DNA of 64,000 bases from Streptomyces sp. Isolate_45 (GCF_024721315.2 NZ_JANFAK020000030.1:1-64000), one strand, 5' to 3'; shown: positions 28,123-37,554, numbered from the stretch's first letter. A program made the numbers and translations. Notes: generated from the letters alone by a model not told the origin.

Positions 28123-28896
28123 TCAGCGGACCGCCGCCCGGCGGTACGCCCACGTCGCGAGGGCCAGCGACAGCACTCCGACGGCGGCGCACACCCCGAG
28201 GTCGACGACGACGGCCGCCCAGTCGGGGTGCGGGGCGAAGGTTTCCGCGAAGGCCTCGACCCCGTACGTCGAGGGCAGCAGGTCCCGGGCCCACACGATC
28301 ACGTCCGGCATCCGCTCGGGCGGCAGCACCCCCAGCAGCAGTGCGGCGGACATGCCGAGCTGTCCGGCCAGCGTGGCGAGCTCCTGGCGCGGAGCGAGCA
28401 GTCCGAGCGCCGCCCCGAGCCCGGCGAGCGCGGCCCCGGCCAGCGGCACCACCGCCGCGAGGATCCACAGGCCGCCCATCGGCAGCCCGAACAGCAGGCT
28501 CCCGAAGACGGCGGTGACGAGGGTCCCCGGCAGGGTGAAGGACGCGTACGCGGCCGCGGCGCCGAGCACCACCGAGGCGGGCGGCACGGGCAGGGTGGCG
28601 TAGTGGTCGAGTCCGCCGCCGGCCCGCAGTTGCCCGAAGTACTGGGCGAGCAGGTTCAGCGCGACGAAGGCGACGACGAGCACCGAGGATCCGGCGACGA
28701 CGGCCCGCGCCTCGGAGCCCCCGTCCACGACGCCCCGCATCAGGATCATGATGCCGACGGACTGGAAGGTGGCCACGAACAGCAGCGGGATCCGGGCGAC
28801 GCGGGCGCGGGACAGTTGGGCCCGGTAGACGGCGGCGAGCGCCGGGAAGAACCGGGCGCGGGGTGCGAGCGTCCCGGGAACGACAGCGGTGGTCAC
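28123..28896 (-). CDS. ABC transporter permease (ABC-2 type)
   Basis: 257 aa with about six membrane helices and no ATPase motif. The organisation (RAQLSRARVARIPLLF amphipathic start, a long second loop QYFGQLRAGGGLDHYATLPV, then four helices) is that of ABC-2 type exporters. GTG 28896 overlaps the ATPase stop by 4 nt. Together they form a two-gene exporter; substrate unknown (drug, lipid or polysaccharide are all typical). Confidence 0.85.
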   Translation of the reverse strand: MTTAVVPGTLAPRARFFPALAAVYRAQLSRARVARIPLLFVATFQSVGIMILMRGVVDGGSEARAVVAGSSVLVVAFVALNLLAQYFGQLRAGGGLDHYATLPVPPASVVLGAAAAYASFTLPGTLVTAVFGSLLFGLPMGGLWILAAVVPLAGAALAGLGAALGLLAPRQELATLAGQLGMSAALLLGVLPPERMPDVIVWARDLLPSTYGVEAFAETFAPHPDWAAVVVDLGVCAAVGVLSLALATWAYRRAAVR

Positions 28897-29930
28897 GACT
28901 TGACCAGACCCTTCATCCGTCCACCCAGCGCGAGGTAGACGTCCTCCAGGCTCGGCGTGGCCAACGTGAAATCGTCGAGGGCGGCGAAGGCGGGGCCGCC
29001 CGTCACCGCGGCCACCGCGGCGCGCGCCTCGTCCTGCGGGAGCCGCAGGACCCAGCGGCGGCCCGATTCGGCGGCGGCGGGGGCGAGCGCGGCGACCGCG
29101 GGCACGTCCAGGGGCGGGGCGTTGCGCCAGACCAGTTCGAGGCGGACCTCGTCGGACACCATGGCCTTGAGCCCGGTCGGGGTGTCGCAGGCGATGACCT
29201 TGCCGTGGTCGACGACGGCGACCCGGTCGAGGACGGTCTCGGCCTCGATGACGTTGTGGGTGACGAGCAGGACCGTCGCACCGTGCCGGGCTCGACGGCG
29301 GTCCACGGCCGCCCACACCGCCCGTCGGGCCACCGGGTCCATGCCGGTGGTGGGTTCGTCGAGGACCAGCAGCGGCCGCTCCCCCACCAGTGCGGTGGCG
29401 AAGCAGGCGAGGCGCCGCTGGCCGCCGGAGAGCTTCTTCAGGGGCCGGCCGGCGATCCCGGTCAGCCCGAGTTCCTCCAGTACGTCGTCCCGTGCGGACC
29501 GCGCGTCCCGCAGTGCGAGCCCGCGCAGCCGGCCGGTGGTCTCGACGGCGAGGGCGACGGTGAGTTCGTCGAGGGCGGTGGACTCCTGCCCCAGGTAGGC
29601 GAGCAGCCGGGCCGCGCGTTCGGGGTGGCGTACGAGGTCGTGGCCGAGCAGGGTCACGGAGCCGCTGTCGGGCCGCAGCAGGCCGGTGAGCTGGCGGACC
29701 AGGGTGGACTTGCCGGCGCCGTTGGGCCCGAGCAGGCCGAACACCTCGCCGCGGCGGACGGTCAGGGAGATCCCGTCGGTGGCCCGGGTCTCGGGCAGTG
29801 CGGGGGCCCCTCGCCGGCCGCGGACCGCGGGGTAGGTCTTGACCAGGTCACGCACCGCGCAGACCACGTCGGAGGCCGCGTCCGCGGCTGCTGCCGCGGT
29901 GTGCCCTGCCTGTGCTGTGCCCGTACTCAC
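28893..29930 (-). CDS. ABC transporter ATP-binding protein
   Basis: 345 aa from GTG 29930. Walker A GPNGAGKST, Q-loop YLGQESTALDELTV, signature LSGGQRRLA, Walker B LLVLDEPTTGMDP and switch histidine VTHNV are all intact. The C-terminal 90 residues form the extra DrrA-like domain common in ABC-2 exporters, ending LEDVYLALGGRMKG. A TAGGCT hexamer lies 8 nt upstream of the GTG on minus, so a leaderless transcript is possible. It is 22 bp from the end of the NYN gene. Confidence 0.92.
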   Translation of the reverse strand: MSTGTAQAGHTAAAAADAASDVVCAVRDLVKTYPAVRGRRGAPALPETRATDGISLTVRRGEVFGLLGPNGAGKSTLVRQLTGLLRPDSGSVTLLGHDLVRHPERAARLLAYLGQESTALDELTVALAVETTGRLRGLALRDARSARDDVLEELGLTGIAGRPLKKLSGGQRRLACFATALVGERPLLVLDEPTTGMDPVARRAVWAAVDRRRARHGATVLLVTHNVIEAETVLDRVAVVDHGKVIACDTPTGLKAMVSDEVRLELVWRNAPPLDVPAVAALAPAAAESGRRWVLRLPQDEARAAVAAVTGGPAFAALDDFTLATPSLEDVYLALGGRMKGLVKS

Positions 29931-29952
29931 GAGGGAGCAGCCTACGCGGCTT

Positions 29953-31257
29953 TCACCCCTGGTCGGCCGCCGGGGTGCTCGGGCTCGCGGGCAGCGGGGC
30001 GCTCGCGGCGCCATGGGCGCCGCTCACGTGCTCAGCCGCGGCCCGGACGTCGATCTCCCGCCAGAAGCCGGCCCGGATGGCGTACCGGTCGTGTTCGTCG
30101 ATCTGGTCGTCCTTGTGCGCGAGCAGCCCGAAACGGGCGGCGTAGCGCAGCAGCTCCCCGTCGATGCGGTGCGGGACGCGCGGGTACATGGTGGCGAGCT
30201 TCTGCAGGTGGACGGTTTCGGGGAGGCGTTCCATCCAGCGGCGGGCGAAGACCTGGCCCACCTCGAAGGGGTCGCCGCCGACGGTGGTGATGTCCTCCTC
30301 GCGGTCCGCCCAGCGCTGTTCGGCGCTGGTGAGCTGGGCGAGGGTGGGCAGGGAGGCGGTCTCGGCGGGCTCGCCGAGGGGGCCGGCCCGGTCGATCCAG
30401 CCCTTGTCGGAGGACCAGCGCAGGGCGCTCCCGGCGGGTGCCGGGGCGCCCTGCCCGGGGTGTCCGGCGGGTCCCTGGGCCTGGCCGGGGGCGCGCAGCG
30501 AGGCGAGGTCCTTGGGGGTGGGGACGGTCTTGGCGCCCTCGTTGGCGGGGGCCGGTACGGAGGCCCCGTCGGGGGGCGCCGGGGCGGGCGGGGAGCCGTT
30601 GCGGGCGGCTTCGGCGAGGGCCGCCTCGGGCAGGGGCGCGGAGAGGATCGCGGCGATCTCGGGGCGCGGGGCCGGCGCGGGGGCGCACAGTCCGGTGAGG
30701 TCACGGGCGCGGACGGCGCGGGTGATCCAGGCGCGGTCGAGGACGCGGCGTTCGTCGGCCTCGGCGACGAGGTCCTCGGACTGGTTGTAGTCCCCGTCGG
30801 CGGCCTGGACGGCCCAGAGGTGGACGGCGACCCCGTGTTCCTTGGCGGACATCAACCCGGGCAGCAGGTCGCCGTCGCCGGTCACGAGCACCACGTCGGA
30901 GCAGGCCCGGTTGCGGGCCAGTTCGGTGAGCTCGGCGTGCATGGCCGCATCGACGCCCTTCTGCGCCCAGCGTCCGTCGCTGCGGGTCAGGGCCCCGAGC
31001 CGGACGGTGACGCGGGGCATGACGCGCAGCCGGCGGTGTTCGGGTTGGGGCACCCGATCGGGCGCGCCGTCGAACCAGTAGATCCGCAGCAGGGGCTGTT
31101 CTGTGTCGGCCTCGGCCCGCTCGCGCAGGCCCTGGATGAGGGCGGCGTGGTCGACGGTGATGCGGGAGCGGGAGGGTTCCCCCGCGAGGAGGCTCGCGGC
31201 GGCGCCGAGCAGGTAGCCGGCGTCCACCAGGACGACGCAGCGGTCCACGCGTTCCAC
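29953..31257 (-). CDS. NYN-domain (PIN-like ribonuclease fold) protein
   Basis: 434 aa from GTG 31257 (GTG 31248 has better-spaced GAGG). Residues 1-165 form an NYN domain: acidic residues in RCVVLVDAGYLLGAA, KGVDAAMHAEL and SDVVLVTGDGDLLPGL correspond to the metal site of NYN/PIN nucleases, so an RNase activity is expected. A Pro/Ala-rich linker (about 200-300) leads to a conserved C-terminal block (VGQVFARRWMERLPE, RIDGELLRYAARFG) that looks like a small helical or winged-helix nucleic-acid-binding domain. Target RNA is unknown. Confidence 0.85.
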   Translation of the reverse strand: MERVDRCVVLVDAGYLLGAAASLLAGEPSRSRITVDHAALIQGLRERAEADTEQPLLRIYWFDGAPDRVPQPEHRRLRVMPRVTVRLGALTRSDGRWAQKGVDAAMHAELTELARNRACSDVVLVTGDGDLLPGLMSAKEHGVAVHLWAVQAADGDYNQSEDLVAEADERRVLDRAWITRAVRARDLTGLCAPAPAPRPEIAAILSAPLPEAALAEAARNGSPPAPAPPDGASVPAPANEGAKTVPTPKDLASLRAPGQAQGPAGHPGQGAPAPAGSALRWSSDKGWIDRAGPLGEPAETASLPTLAQLTSAEQRWADREEDITTVGGDPFEVGQVFARRWMERLPETVHLQKLATMYPRVPHRIDGELLRYAARFGLLAHKDDQIDEHDRYAIRAGFWREIDVRAAAEHVSGAHGAASAPLPASPSTPAADQG

Positions 31258-31470
31258 CCTCTTCCCTGGGGGTCCTCGATTGGGATTCCCCGAGTCTGCC
31301 CGACCGCGCGGGCGTTGAAGGCCGGAACTCGATCATCGGCGTGGCGGATCTCCCGGGGCGGTGGGGAAGGCACGGTCACCACGCGCGGTAATGATCCAAA
31401 ATGCGCGGGTTGTGGTGCTGTGTGAGTGTGAAGGCGGCCCTGGCCCCTACACCCCCCACGGAGGCATTCC

Positions 31471-31638
31471 ATGGCCAAGAACAAGAACCAGAAGCAGCCC
31501 GCGAAGTCCCAGGAGCGCACCTCGGCGCAGGATCCGGGCAAGAGTTCGGGTCAGCCGCAGGGCGAGTCGCTCTCGCCGTCGCCGAGCCCGATGGACATGG
31601 CGCACAAGCGCAAGGAAAAGAAGTTCGGCCACAACTGA
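31471..31638 (+). CDS. 55-aa basic, disordered small protein
   Basis: ATG 31471 is preceded by a perfect GGAGG with a 6-nt spacer (cattcc). The product starts MAKNKNQKQPAKSQERT and ends MDMAHKRKEKKFGHN; it is rich in Lys, Gln, Ser and Pro with no Cys or hydrophobic stretch. The strong ribosome binding site, actinobacterial codon use and a terminator 16 nt after the stop argue for a real gene. Function unknown; charged disordered small proteins of this kind often bind nucleic acid or ribosomes, which is only a guess here. Confidence 0.8.
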   Translation: MAKNKNQKQPAKSQERTSAQDPGKSSGQPQGESLSPSPSPMDMAHKRKEKKFGHN

Positions 31639-31654
31639 CGGCCCCCGCGCGTAC

Positions 31655-31693
31655 ACGGAGGGGCGCACCCGGCTTCCGGGTGCGCCCCTCCGT
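31655..31693. terminator. 18-bp hairpin between the 55-aa gene and dnaE
   Basis: Arms 31655-31672 (acggaggggcgcacccgg) and 31676-31693 are exact complements with loop ctt. Placed between convergent gene ends, 15 nt from the dnaE stop. Confidence 0.9.
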
Positions 31694-31708
31694 ACGTCGC
31701 GTCGACCG

Positions 31709-34700
31709 CTAGCCGGCCAGGCAGGACGGTCCGAGCAGCACCTTGAGGTCGCCGAAGAGCGCCGGGTCGGGCTGGACGCGGTGCTTGTCGAGCCGCAGCA
31801 CGGTGGTGCTGCGCGGACCCTGGAGCTTGATCCGCACCTCGGTGTTGCCCCGGTGGTGGCGCAGGATCTCGCCGAGGCGGGTGACCATCGGCGGGGTGAC
31901 CTTGACGGTGGGGATGGTGAGGACGACGGGGGCGTTGGTGCCGGCCGAGGTGAGGTCGGGGACCATCATCTCCATGGCGACCAGGCGGGGGACGTCCTCG
32001 CGCTTGTCCAGGCGGCCCTTGACGAAGACGACCGTGTCCTCGACCAACTGGGTGGAGACGAGCTGGTAGGTCGCGGGGAAGAACATGCATTCGATGGAGC
32101 CGGCCAGGTCCTCGACGGTGGCGATGGCCCAGGCGTTGCCCTGCTTGGTCATCTTGCGCTGGAGGCCGGAGATGATGCCGCCGATGGTGACGACCGCGCC
32201 GTCGGAGTGCTCCCCGCCGGTCAGCTGGGAGATGCCGGCGTCGGTCTTGTCGGAGAGGACGTGCTCCAGGCCGAAGAGCGGGTGGTCGGAGACGTAGAGG
32301 CCGAGCATCTCGCGCTCCTGGGCGAGCAGGTAGGACTTCTCCCACTCGACGTCGGAGAACTCCACGTCGAGCCCGAAGCCGGGCTCGTCGGCGCCGCCCT
32401 CGTCACCCATTGCGCCGAAGAGGTCGAACTGTCCCTCGGCCTCCTTGCGCTTGACCGCCACCACGTTGTCGATCATCGGTTCGTGGTGGGCGACGAGGCC
32501 CTTGCGGGTGTGGCCCATCTCGTCGTACGCGCCGGCCTTGATCAGCGATTCGACGGTCCGCTTGTTGCAGACGACGGCCTCGACCTTGTCCAGGAAGTCG
32601 GGGAAGGAGGAGAACTTCCCCTTGGCCTTCCTGGTCTTGATGATCGACTCGACGACGTTCTGGCCGACGTTGCGCACGGCGGTGAGCCCGAACAGGATCA
32701 CGTCGTCGCCCTGGGCGGCGAAGTTCGGCTCGGACTCGTTCACGTTCGGCGGGAGCACCTTGATGCCCATACGGCGGCACTCGTTCAGGTAGATCGCGGA
32801 CTTGTCCTTGTCGTCCTTGACCGAGGTGAGCAGGCCGGCCATGTACTCGGCGGGGAAGTTGGCCTTGAGGTAGGCGGTCCAGTAGGAGACCAGGCCGTAG
32901 GCGGCCGAGTGGGCCTTGTTGAAGGCGTAGCCGGCGAAGGGGACCAGGACGTCCCACAGGGCCTGGATGGCCTTGTCGTTGTAGCCGTTCTTCCGGGCGC
33001 CCTCCTGGAAGATCGTGAAGTTCTTCGCCAGCTCCTCGGGCTTCTTCTTGCCCATCACGCGGCGCAGGATGTCGGCCTCGCCGAGCGAGTACCCGGCGAT
33101 GATCTGGGCGGCCTTCTGGACCTGCTCCTGGTAGACGATCAGGCCGTAGGTGACCGCGAGCACCTCTTCGAGGGGCTTCTCCAGGTCCGGGTGGATCGGG
33201 GTGATCTCCTGCTGCTTGTTCTTGCGCAGGGCGTAGTTCGTGTGCGAGTTCATGCCCATCGGGCCCGGCCGGTACAGGGCCGAGACGGCGGAGATGTCCT
33301 CGAAGTTGTCGGGCTTCATCAGGCGCAGCAGGGAGCGCATGGGGCCGCCGTCGAACTGGAAGACGCCGAGGGTGTCACCGCGGCCGAGCAGTTCGAAGGT
33401 CTTGGGGTCGTCGAGCGGGAGGCCGAGGAGATCGATGTCGATCCCCTTGTTGGCCTTCACCATCTTGACGGCGTCGTCCATGATCGTGAGGTTGCGCAGG
33501 CCGAGGAAGTCCATCTTCAGCAGGCCGAGCGACTCGCAGCTCGGGTAGTCCCACTGGGTGATGGTGACGCCGTCGGAGTGCCGCACCCAGACGGGCACGT
33601 GGTCGGTGATCGTCTCGCTGGACATGATCACGCCGGCGGCGTGCACGCCCATCTGGCGGACCAGGCCCTCGACACCCCGGGCGGTGTCGATGACCTTCTT
33701 CACGTCGGGCTCGTTCTCGTACATCCCGCGGATCTCACCGGCCTCGCCGTAGCGGGGGTGCGTCGGGTCGAGGATGCCGGAGAGCGGGATGCCCTTGCCG
33801 AGGACGTCGGCGGGCATGGCCTTGGTGAGCCGGTCGCCCATGGCGTACGGGTAGCCGAGGACGCGCGCGGAGTCCTTGATCGCGTTCTTGGCCTTGATGG
33901 TGCCGTACGTGCCGATCATGGCGACCTTGTCGGCGCCGTACTTGTCGGTCACGTACCGGATCACCTCGACGCGCCTGCGCTCGTCGAAGTCGATGTCGAC
34001 ATCGGGCATGGAGACGCGCTCGGGGTTCAGGAAGCGCTCGAAGATCAGACCGTGGGTGAGCGGGTCGAGGTCGGTGATGCCCATGGCGTACGCGACGATC
34101 GAGCCGGCCGCGGAGCCTCGGCCGGGGCCGACCGCGATGCCCTGGTTCTTGGCCCACATGATGAAGTCGGCGACGACGAGGAAGTAGCCGGGGAAGCCCA
34201 TCGAGATGATCGTGTCCATCTCGTACTCGGCCTGCTGCATCCGGTCCTCCGGGATGCCTCCCGGGTAGCGGCGGTGCATGCCGCGCATGGTTTCCTCACG
34301 GAACCAGCTGACCTCGGTGTAGCCCTCCGGGATGTCGAACTTCGGCATCAGGTTCCGGAACTTGAACATGCCCTCGGTGTCGACCTGGTCCGCGACCAGC
34401 CGCGTGTTGGCGCAGCCCTCCTGCCAGGCGTCCGAGGAGTCGATGGCGTACATCTCGTCGGTGGACTTCAGGTAGTAGCCGGTGCCGTCGAAGCGGAAGC
34501 GGTCCGGGTCGGAGAGGTTCTTGCCGGTCTGGATGCAGAGCAGGGCGTCGTGGGCGACGGACTCGCTCGCGTACGTGTAGTGGGAGTCGTTCGTCACCAG
34601 CGGCGGGATGCCGAGCTTCTTGCCGATCTCCAGGAGCCCGTCACGGACCCGGCGCTCGATCTCGATGCCGTGGTCCATCAGCTCCAGGAAGTAGCGCCCC

Positions 34701-35251
34701 TCACCGAAGATGTCCTTGTAGTCGGAGGCGGCCTGCACGGCCTCGTCGAACTGGCCGAGCCGCAGCCTCGTCTGCACCTCGCCGGACGGGCAGCCGGTGG
34801 AGGCGATCAGGCCCTCGGACCACTTGGAGATCGTCTCCTTGTCCATGCGCGGCCACTTCGTGAGCCAGCCCTCGGCGTACGCGTCGGAGGACAGCCGGAA
34901 GATGTTGTGCAGGCCGGTGGCGTTCGACGCCCAGATCGTCTTGTGGGTGTAACCACCGGAACCGGAGACGTCGTCCCGCTTCTGGTGCGGCTGGCCCCAC
35001 TGGACGCGGCGCTTGTTGCGGCGGGACTCGGGGGCGACGTACGCCTCGATGCCGATGATCGGCGTGATCCCGGCCTTCTGGGCGGTGTGGAAGAAGTCAT
35101 AGGCCCCGTGCAGGTTCCCGTGGTCGGACATCGCGATGTGCGTCATGCCCATCTCGTTGCACGCGTTGAACATGTCCTTCAGCCGCGCGGCACCGTCCAG
35201 CAGGGAGTACTGGGTGTGGACGTGCAGGTGCGTGAACGGCGGCTTGGTCAC
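31709..35251 (-). CDS. dnaE: DNA polymerase III alpha subunit
   Basis: 1180 aa replicative polymerase. The N-terminal PHP domain begins THLHVHTQYSLLDG with AMSDHGNLHGA; the palm shows GPGRGSAAGSIVAYAMG and the catalytic PDVDIDFDERRR; finger and beta-clamp regions follow, and near the C-terminus an OB fold (GGIISGLQRKMTKQGN). Start GTG 35251 is chosen for GGAGG at 9 nt and because the PHP domain begins immediately; the frame is open a little further upstream. It is monocistronic, divergent from the DUF2252 gene with a 167-bp promoter region between. Confidence 0.97.
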   Translation of the reverse strand: MTKPPFTHLHVHTQYSLLDGAARLKDMFNACNEMGMTHIAMSDHGNLHGAYDFFHTAQKAGITPIIGIEAYVAPESRRNKRRVQWGQPHQKRDDVSGSGGYTHKTIWASNATGLHNIFRLSSDAYAEGWLTKWPRMDKETISKWSEGLIASTGCPSGEVQTRLRLGQFDEAVQAASDYKDIFGEGRYFLELMDHGIEIERRVRDGLLEIGKKLGIPPLVTNDSHYTYASESVAHDALLCIQTGKNLSDPDRFRFDGTGYYLKSTDEMYAIDSSDAWQEGCANTRLVADQVDTEGMFKFRNLMPKFDIPEGYTEVSWFREETMRGMHRRYPGGIPEDRMQQAEYEMDTIISMGFPGYFLVVADFIMWAKNQGIAVGPGRGSAAGSIVAYAMGITDLDPLTHGLIFERFLNPERVSMPDVDIDFDERRRVEVIRYVTDKYGADKVAMIGTYGTIKAKNAIKDSARVLGYPYAMGDRLTKAMPADVLGKGIPLSGILDPTHPRYGEAGEIRGMYENEPDVKKVIDTARGVEGLVRQMGVHAAGVIMSSETITDHVPVWVRHSDGVTITQWDYPSCESLGLLKMDFLGLRNLTIMDDAVKMVKANKGIDIDLLGLPLDDPKTFELLGRGDTLGVFQFDGGPMRSLLRLMKPDNFEDISAVSALYRPGPMGMNSHTNYALRKNKQQEITPIHPDLEKPLEEVLAVTYGLIVYQEQVQKAAQIIAGYSLGEADILRRVMGKKKPEELAKNFTIFQEGARKNGYNDKAIQALWDVLVPFAGYAFNKAHSAAYGLVSYWTAYLKANFPAEYMAGLLTSVKDDKDKSAIYLNECRRMGIKVLPPNVNESEPNFAAQGDDVILFGLTAVRNVGQNVVESIIKTRKAKGKFSSFPDFLDKVEAVVCNKRTVESLIKAGAYDEMGHTRKGLVAHHEPMIDNVVAVKRKEAEGQFDLFGAMGDEGGADEPGFGLDVEFSDVEWEKSYLLAQEREMLGLYVSDHPLFGLEHVLSDKTDAGISQLTGGEHSDGAVVTIGGIISGLQRKMTKQGNAWAIATVEDLAGSIECMFFPATYQLVSTQLVEDTVVFVKGRLDKREDVPRLVAMEMMVPDLTSAGTNAPVVLTIPTVKVTPPMVTRLGEILRHHRGNTEVRIKLQGPRSTTVLRLDKHRVQPDPALFGDLKVLLGPSCLAG

Positions 35252-35418
35252 AGTGGGAGTCCTCCGGCCGGGAGTGAGGGGGGCAGCCCCGAAGTCTACG
35301 TCGGGCGGGTGACAGATCACGGGCACCGACGGGTACGGTCATCCGTTGCAGAGCCAAGGACGGTGTCCGGAATCCGACGGGCACCGTGATCCACCAGCAC
35401 CACCAGGAGGCATCCGCC

Positions 35419-36753
35419 ATGGCGGTTCCCGAGACGACCGACGAGCAGCGCGCCGAGCAGATACTCGATGTCTTCGACACCGCGTTCGGTGAGCTGCTCG
35501 TCGCCGACCCCGCCGCTTTCCAGGTCAAGTTCCGGAAGATGGCCGCCTCCGCCTTCGCCTTCTACCGGGGCACGGCCTGCCTGTTCTACGCCGACCTGGA
35601 GCGGGACCGGCACGGCGGCCCCTTCCTCGACGAGCGGACGGGCCGGGTGTGGATCCACGGCGACCTGCACGCCGAGAACTTCGGCACGTACATGGACTCC
35701 GAAGGTCGGCTGATCTTCAACGTGAACGACTTCGACGAGGCGTACGTCGGCCCCTTCACCTGGGACCTCAAGCGGTTCGCCGCCTCCGTCGCCCTGATCG
35801 GCTACACCAAGGCGCTCAGCGACGAACAGATCAGCGAGCTGGTCAGGACCTACGCCACCTCCTACCGGGAGCGGATCCACCGGCTGGCCGTCCGGGGCGA
35901 GGCCCCTTACGACGAGGAGGTCCCCTCCTTCACCCTGGACAGCGCCGAGGGACCGCTGCTGTCGGCGCTGCGCTCGGCCCGCTCGCGCACCCGGTTCTCC
36001 CTGCTGGACTCGATGACGGAGATCCGCGACCACGAGCGCCGCTTCACGTCGGGCGGCGGGGCGATCGAGCTGGACGCGGCGACCCGCTACAAGGTGCTGG
36101 CCGCCTTCGACGGGTACCTGGAGACACTGCCGGAGGAGTCCCTGGTCCGGCCGGATTCCTACCGGGTCAAGGACGTGGTGGGTCGCCGGGGCGTCGGCAT
36201 CGGCTCGGCGGGCCTGCCCTCGTACAACATCCTGTTGGAGGGGCACAGCGACGCCCTGGAGAACGACGTCGTGATCTACCTCAAGCAGGCGCAGACCCCC
36301 GCCGTGTCCCGGCACATCACCGACCGGGCGGTCCGGGAGTACTTCCTGCACGAGGGGCACCGCACGGTGATCTCCCAGCGGGCCCTCCAGGCGCACGCCG
36401 ACCCGTGGCTCGGCTGGACCGAGCTGGACGGCGCCGGGCAGCTGGTGGCGGAGGTCTCCCCGTACGCGGTGGATCTGGACTGGTCCGACCTGGACGACCC
36501 GGAGGAGATCGCGGCGGTGGTCGCCGACCTCGGCCGGGCCACGGCCACCATGCACGCGGCGGCCGACGAGGCGGAGAGCGGCCAGTCCCTGGTCCCGTTC
36601 TCCACCGAGCGCGCCATCGACGCGGCCATCGCGGCCGACGAGGAGGGCTTCACCCGGCTGCTGGTCGACTTCGCCCACGCCTACGGGGCCCGGGCGCGCG
36701 CCGACCACCAGATCTTCGTGGACCTGTTCCGCAACGGCCGGATCACGTCGTAG
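35419..36753 (+). CDS. DUF2252 family protein with kinase-like fold
   Basis: 444 aa from ATG 35419 with a perfect AGGAGG at 8 nt. The family motif VWIHGDLHAENFGTYMD plus NVNDFDEAYVGPFTWDLKR looks like the HxDxxxxN catalytic loop and DFD/DFG metal motif of aminoglycoside phosphotransferase-like kinases; DVVGRRGVGIGSAGLPSYN resembles a nucleotide-binding glycine region but lies after the catalytic loop, an unusual order. Substrate unknown. It is divergent from dnaE and followed by its own hairpin terminator. Confidence 0.85.
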   Translation: MAVPETTDEQRAEQILDVFDTAFGELLVADPAAFQVKFRKMAASAFAFYRGTACLFYADLERDRHGGPFLDERTGRVWIHGDLHAENFGTYMDSEGRLIFNVNDFDEAYVGPFTWDLKRFAASVALIGYTKALSDEQISELVRTYATSYRERIHRLAVRGEAPYDEEVPSFTLDSAEGPLLSALRSARSRTRFSLLDSMTEIRDHERRFTSGGGAIELDAATRYKVLAAFDGYLETLPEESLVRPDSYRVKDVVGRRGVGIGSAGLPSYNILLEGHSDALENDVVIYLKQAQTPAVSRHITDRAVREYFLHEGHRTVISQRALQAHADPWLGWTELDGAGQLVAEVSPYAVDLDWSDLDDPEEIAAVVADLGRATATMHAAADEAESGQSLVPFSTERAIDAAIAADEEGFTRLLVDFAHAYGARARADHQIFVDLFRNGRITS

Positions 36754-36765
36754 GTCCCCACGGGG

Positions 36766-36785
36766 CCCGGGCCCCAGGGCCCGGG
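36766..36785 (+). terminator. Short GC hairpin after the DUF2252 gene
   Basis: cccgggccc (36766-36774) pairs with gggcccggg (36777-36785); 12 nt after the stop. No U-tract, typical of Streptomyces. Confidence 0.65.
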
Positions 36786-36815
36786 TTCACAGGGAGTCAT
36801 GGCACACTCGCGACG

Positions 36816-37505
36816 ATGGACGTATCAGGGACGGGACTCCGAGGGCTGCGGGCCGCGCTGTTCAGCGCGCTCGTCGTGCTGCTCTCGGCGGGGTCCCACG
36901 TGCTGATGTCCCGGGTGCCGCTGCCGCCCGCCCTGGTGGCCGGGGCCTTCGTCGGCGTGTTCGTCATCGCCTTCGCGCTGGCGGGCCGGGAACGGGGCTT
37001 CGGTCCGATCGCCGCCCTGCTGGTGCCGCTGGAGCTGGCGGCCGACACCGTCTTCACCGCCGGGCAGCACCTCTGCTACGGCCCGGCGGGCGGTCCGGTC
37101 TCCGGCCCGCTGCGCGCGATGGGCCTGGACGAGCTGTGCGGCGGGACCCCGGTGGGCGGTCCGCTGGCCGAGGTCTCCGGACCCGCCTCCGACCCCGCGG
37201 CGCTGCTGGCCGCGCCCGGGCCGTGGACGCCCTGGCTGCTGCTGGGCGCCCACGTCACCGTCGGACTGCTGGCCGCGGCCTGGCTGCGGGGCGGCGAGCG
37301 GTCCCTGGCCCGGCTGCTGCGGGCCGTCGCCGCCTTCGCGTTCCGGCCGCTGCTGCTGGCGGTGGCCGCGGGCTCGGTGGCCGTCGGGACGGCCGGGCGG
37401 GCGCTGCGCCCGCTGCTCGCCCGCGCGGGGAGCCGTACCCGGTTCCCCGCGCATTCCGTGGGACGGCGGGGACCTCCCGTACGCGCGGCGCTCACGAGCG
37501 TCTGA
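36816..37505 (+). CDS. Four-helix membrane protein, function unknown
   Basis: 229 aa from ATG 36816. Helices are about residues 9-29, 33-53, 56-75 and 133-155 with a last hydrophobic stretch near 170-195. The loop between the third and fourth helices is extracytoplasmic by prediction and holds two cysteines in GQHLCYGPAGG and LDELCGGTP that could form a disulfide. No ribosome binding site is well placed; CACACT with a 7-nt gap precedes the ATG, so the gene may be leaderless. It lies 49 bp upstream of a DsbA-like gene on the same strand. Confidence 0.7.
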   Translation: MDVSGTGLRGLRAALFSALVVLLSAGSHVLMSRVPLPPALVAGAFVGVFVIAFALAGRERGFGPIAALLVPLELAADTVFTAGQHLCYGPAGGPVSGPLRAMGLDELCGGTPVGGPLAEVSGPASDPAALLAAPGPWTPWLLLGAHVTVGLLAAAWLRGGERSLARLLRAVAAFAFRPLLLAVAAGSVAVGTAGRALRPLLARAGSRTRFPAHSVGRRGPPVRAALTSV

Positions 37506-37554
37506 CGTACGTACGGCGGTTCCCCATCCACTCGCACATCCCACGGAGATCATC

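Noticed and set aside
28123..29316. A single fused permease frame longer than 257 aa
   Set aside because: The upstream part is the shadow of the ABC ATPase gene; GTG 28896 with a GTGA overlap is the start.
31401..31712. 103-aa frame overlapping the 55-aa gene
   Set aside because: It lacks a ribosome binding site and runs through the terminator hairpin; the GGAGG-preceded frame is preferred.
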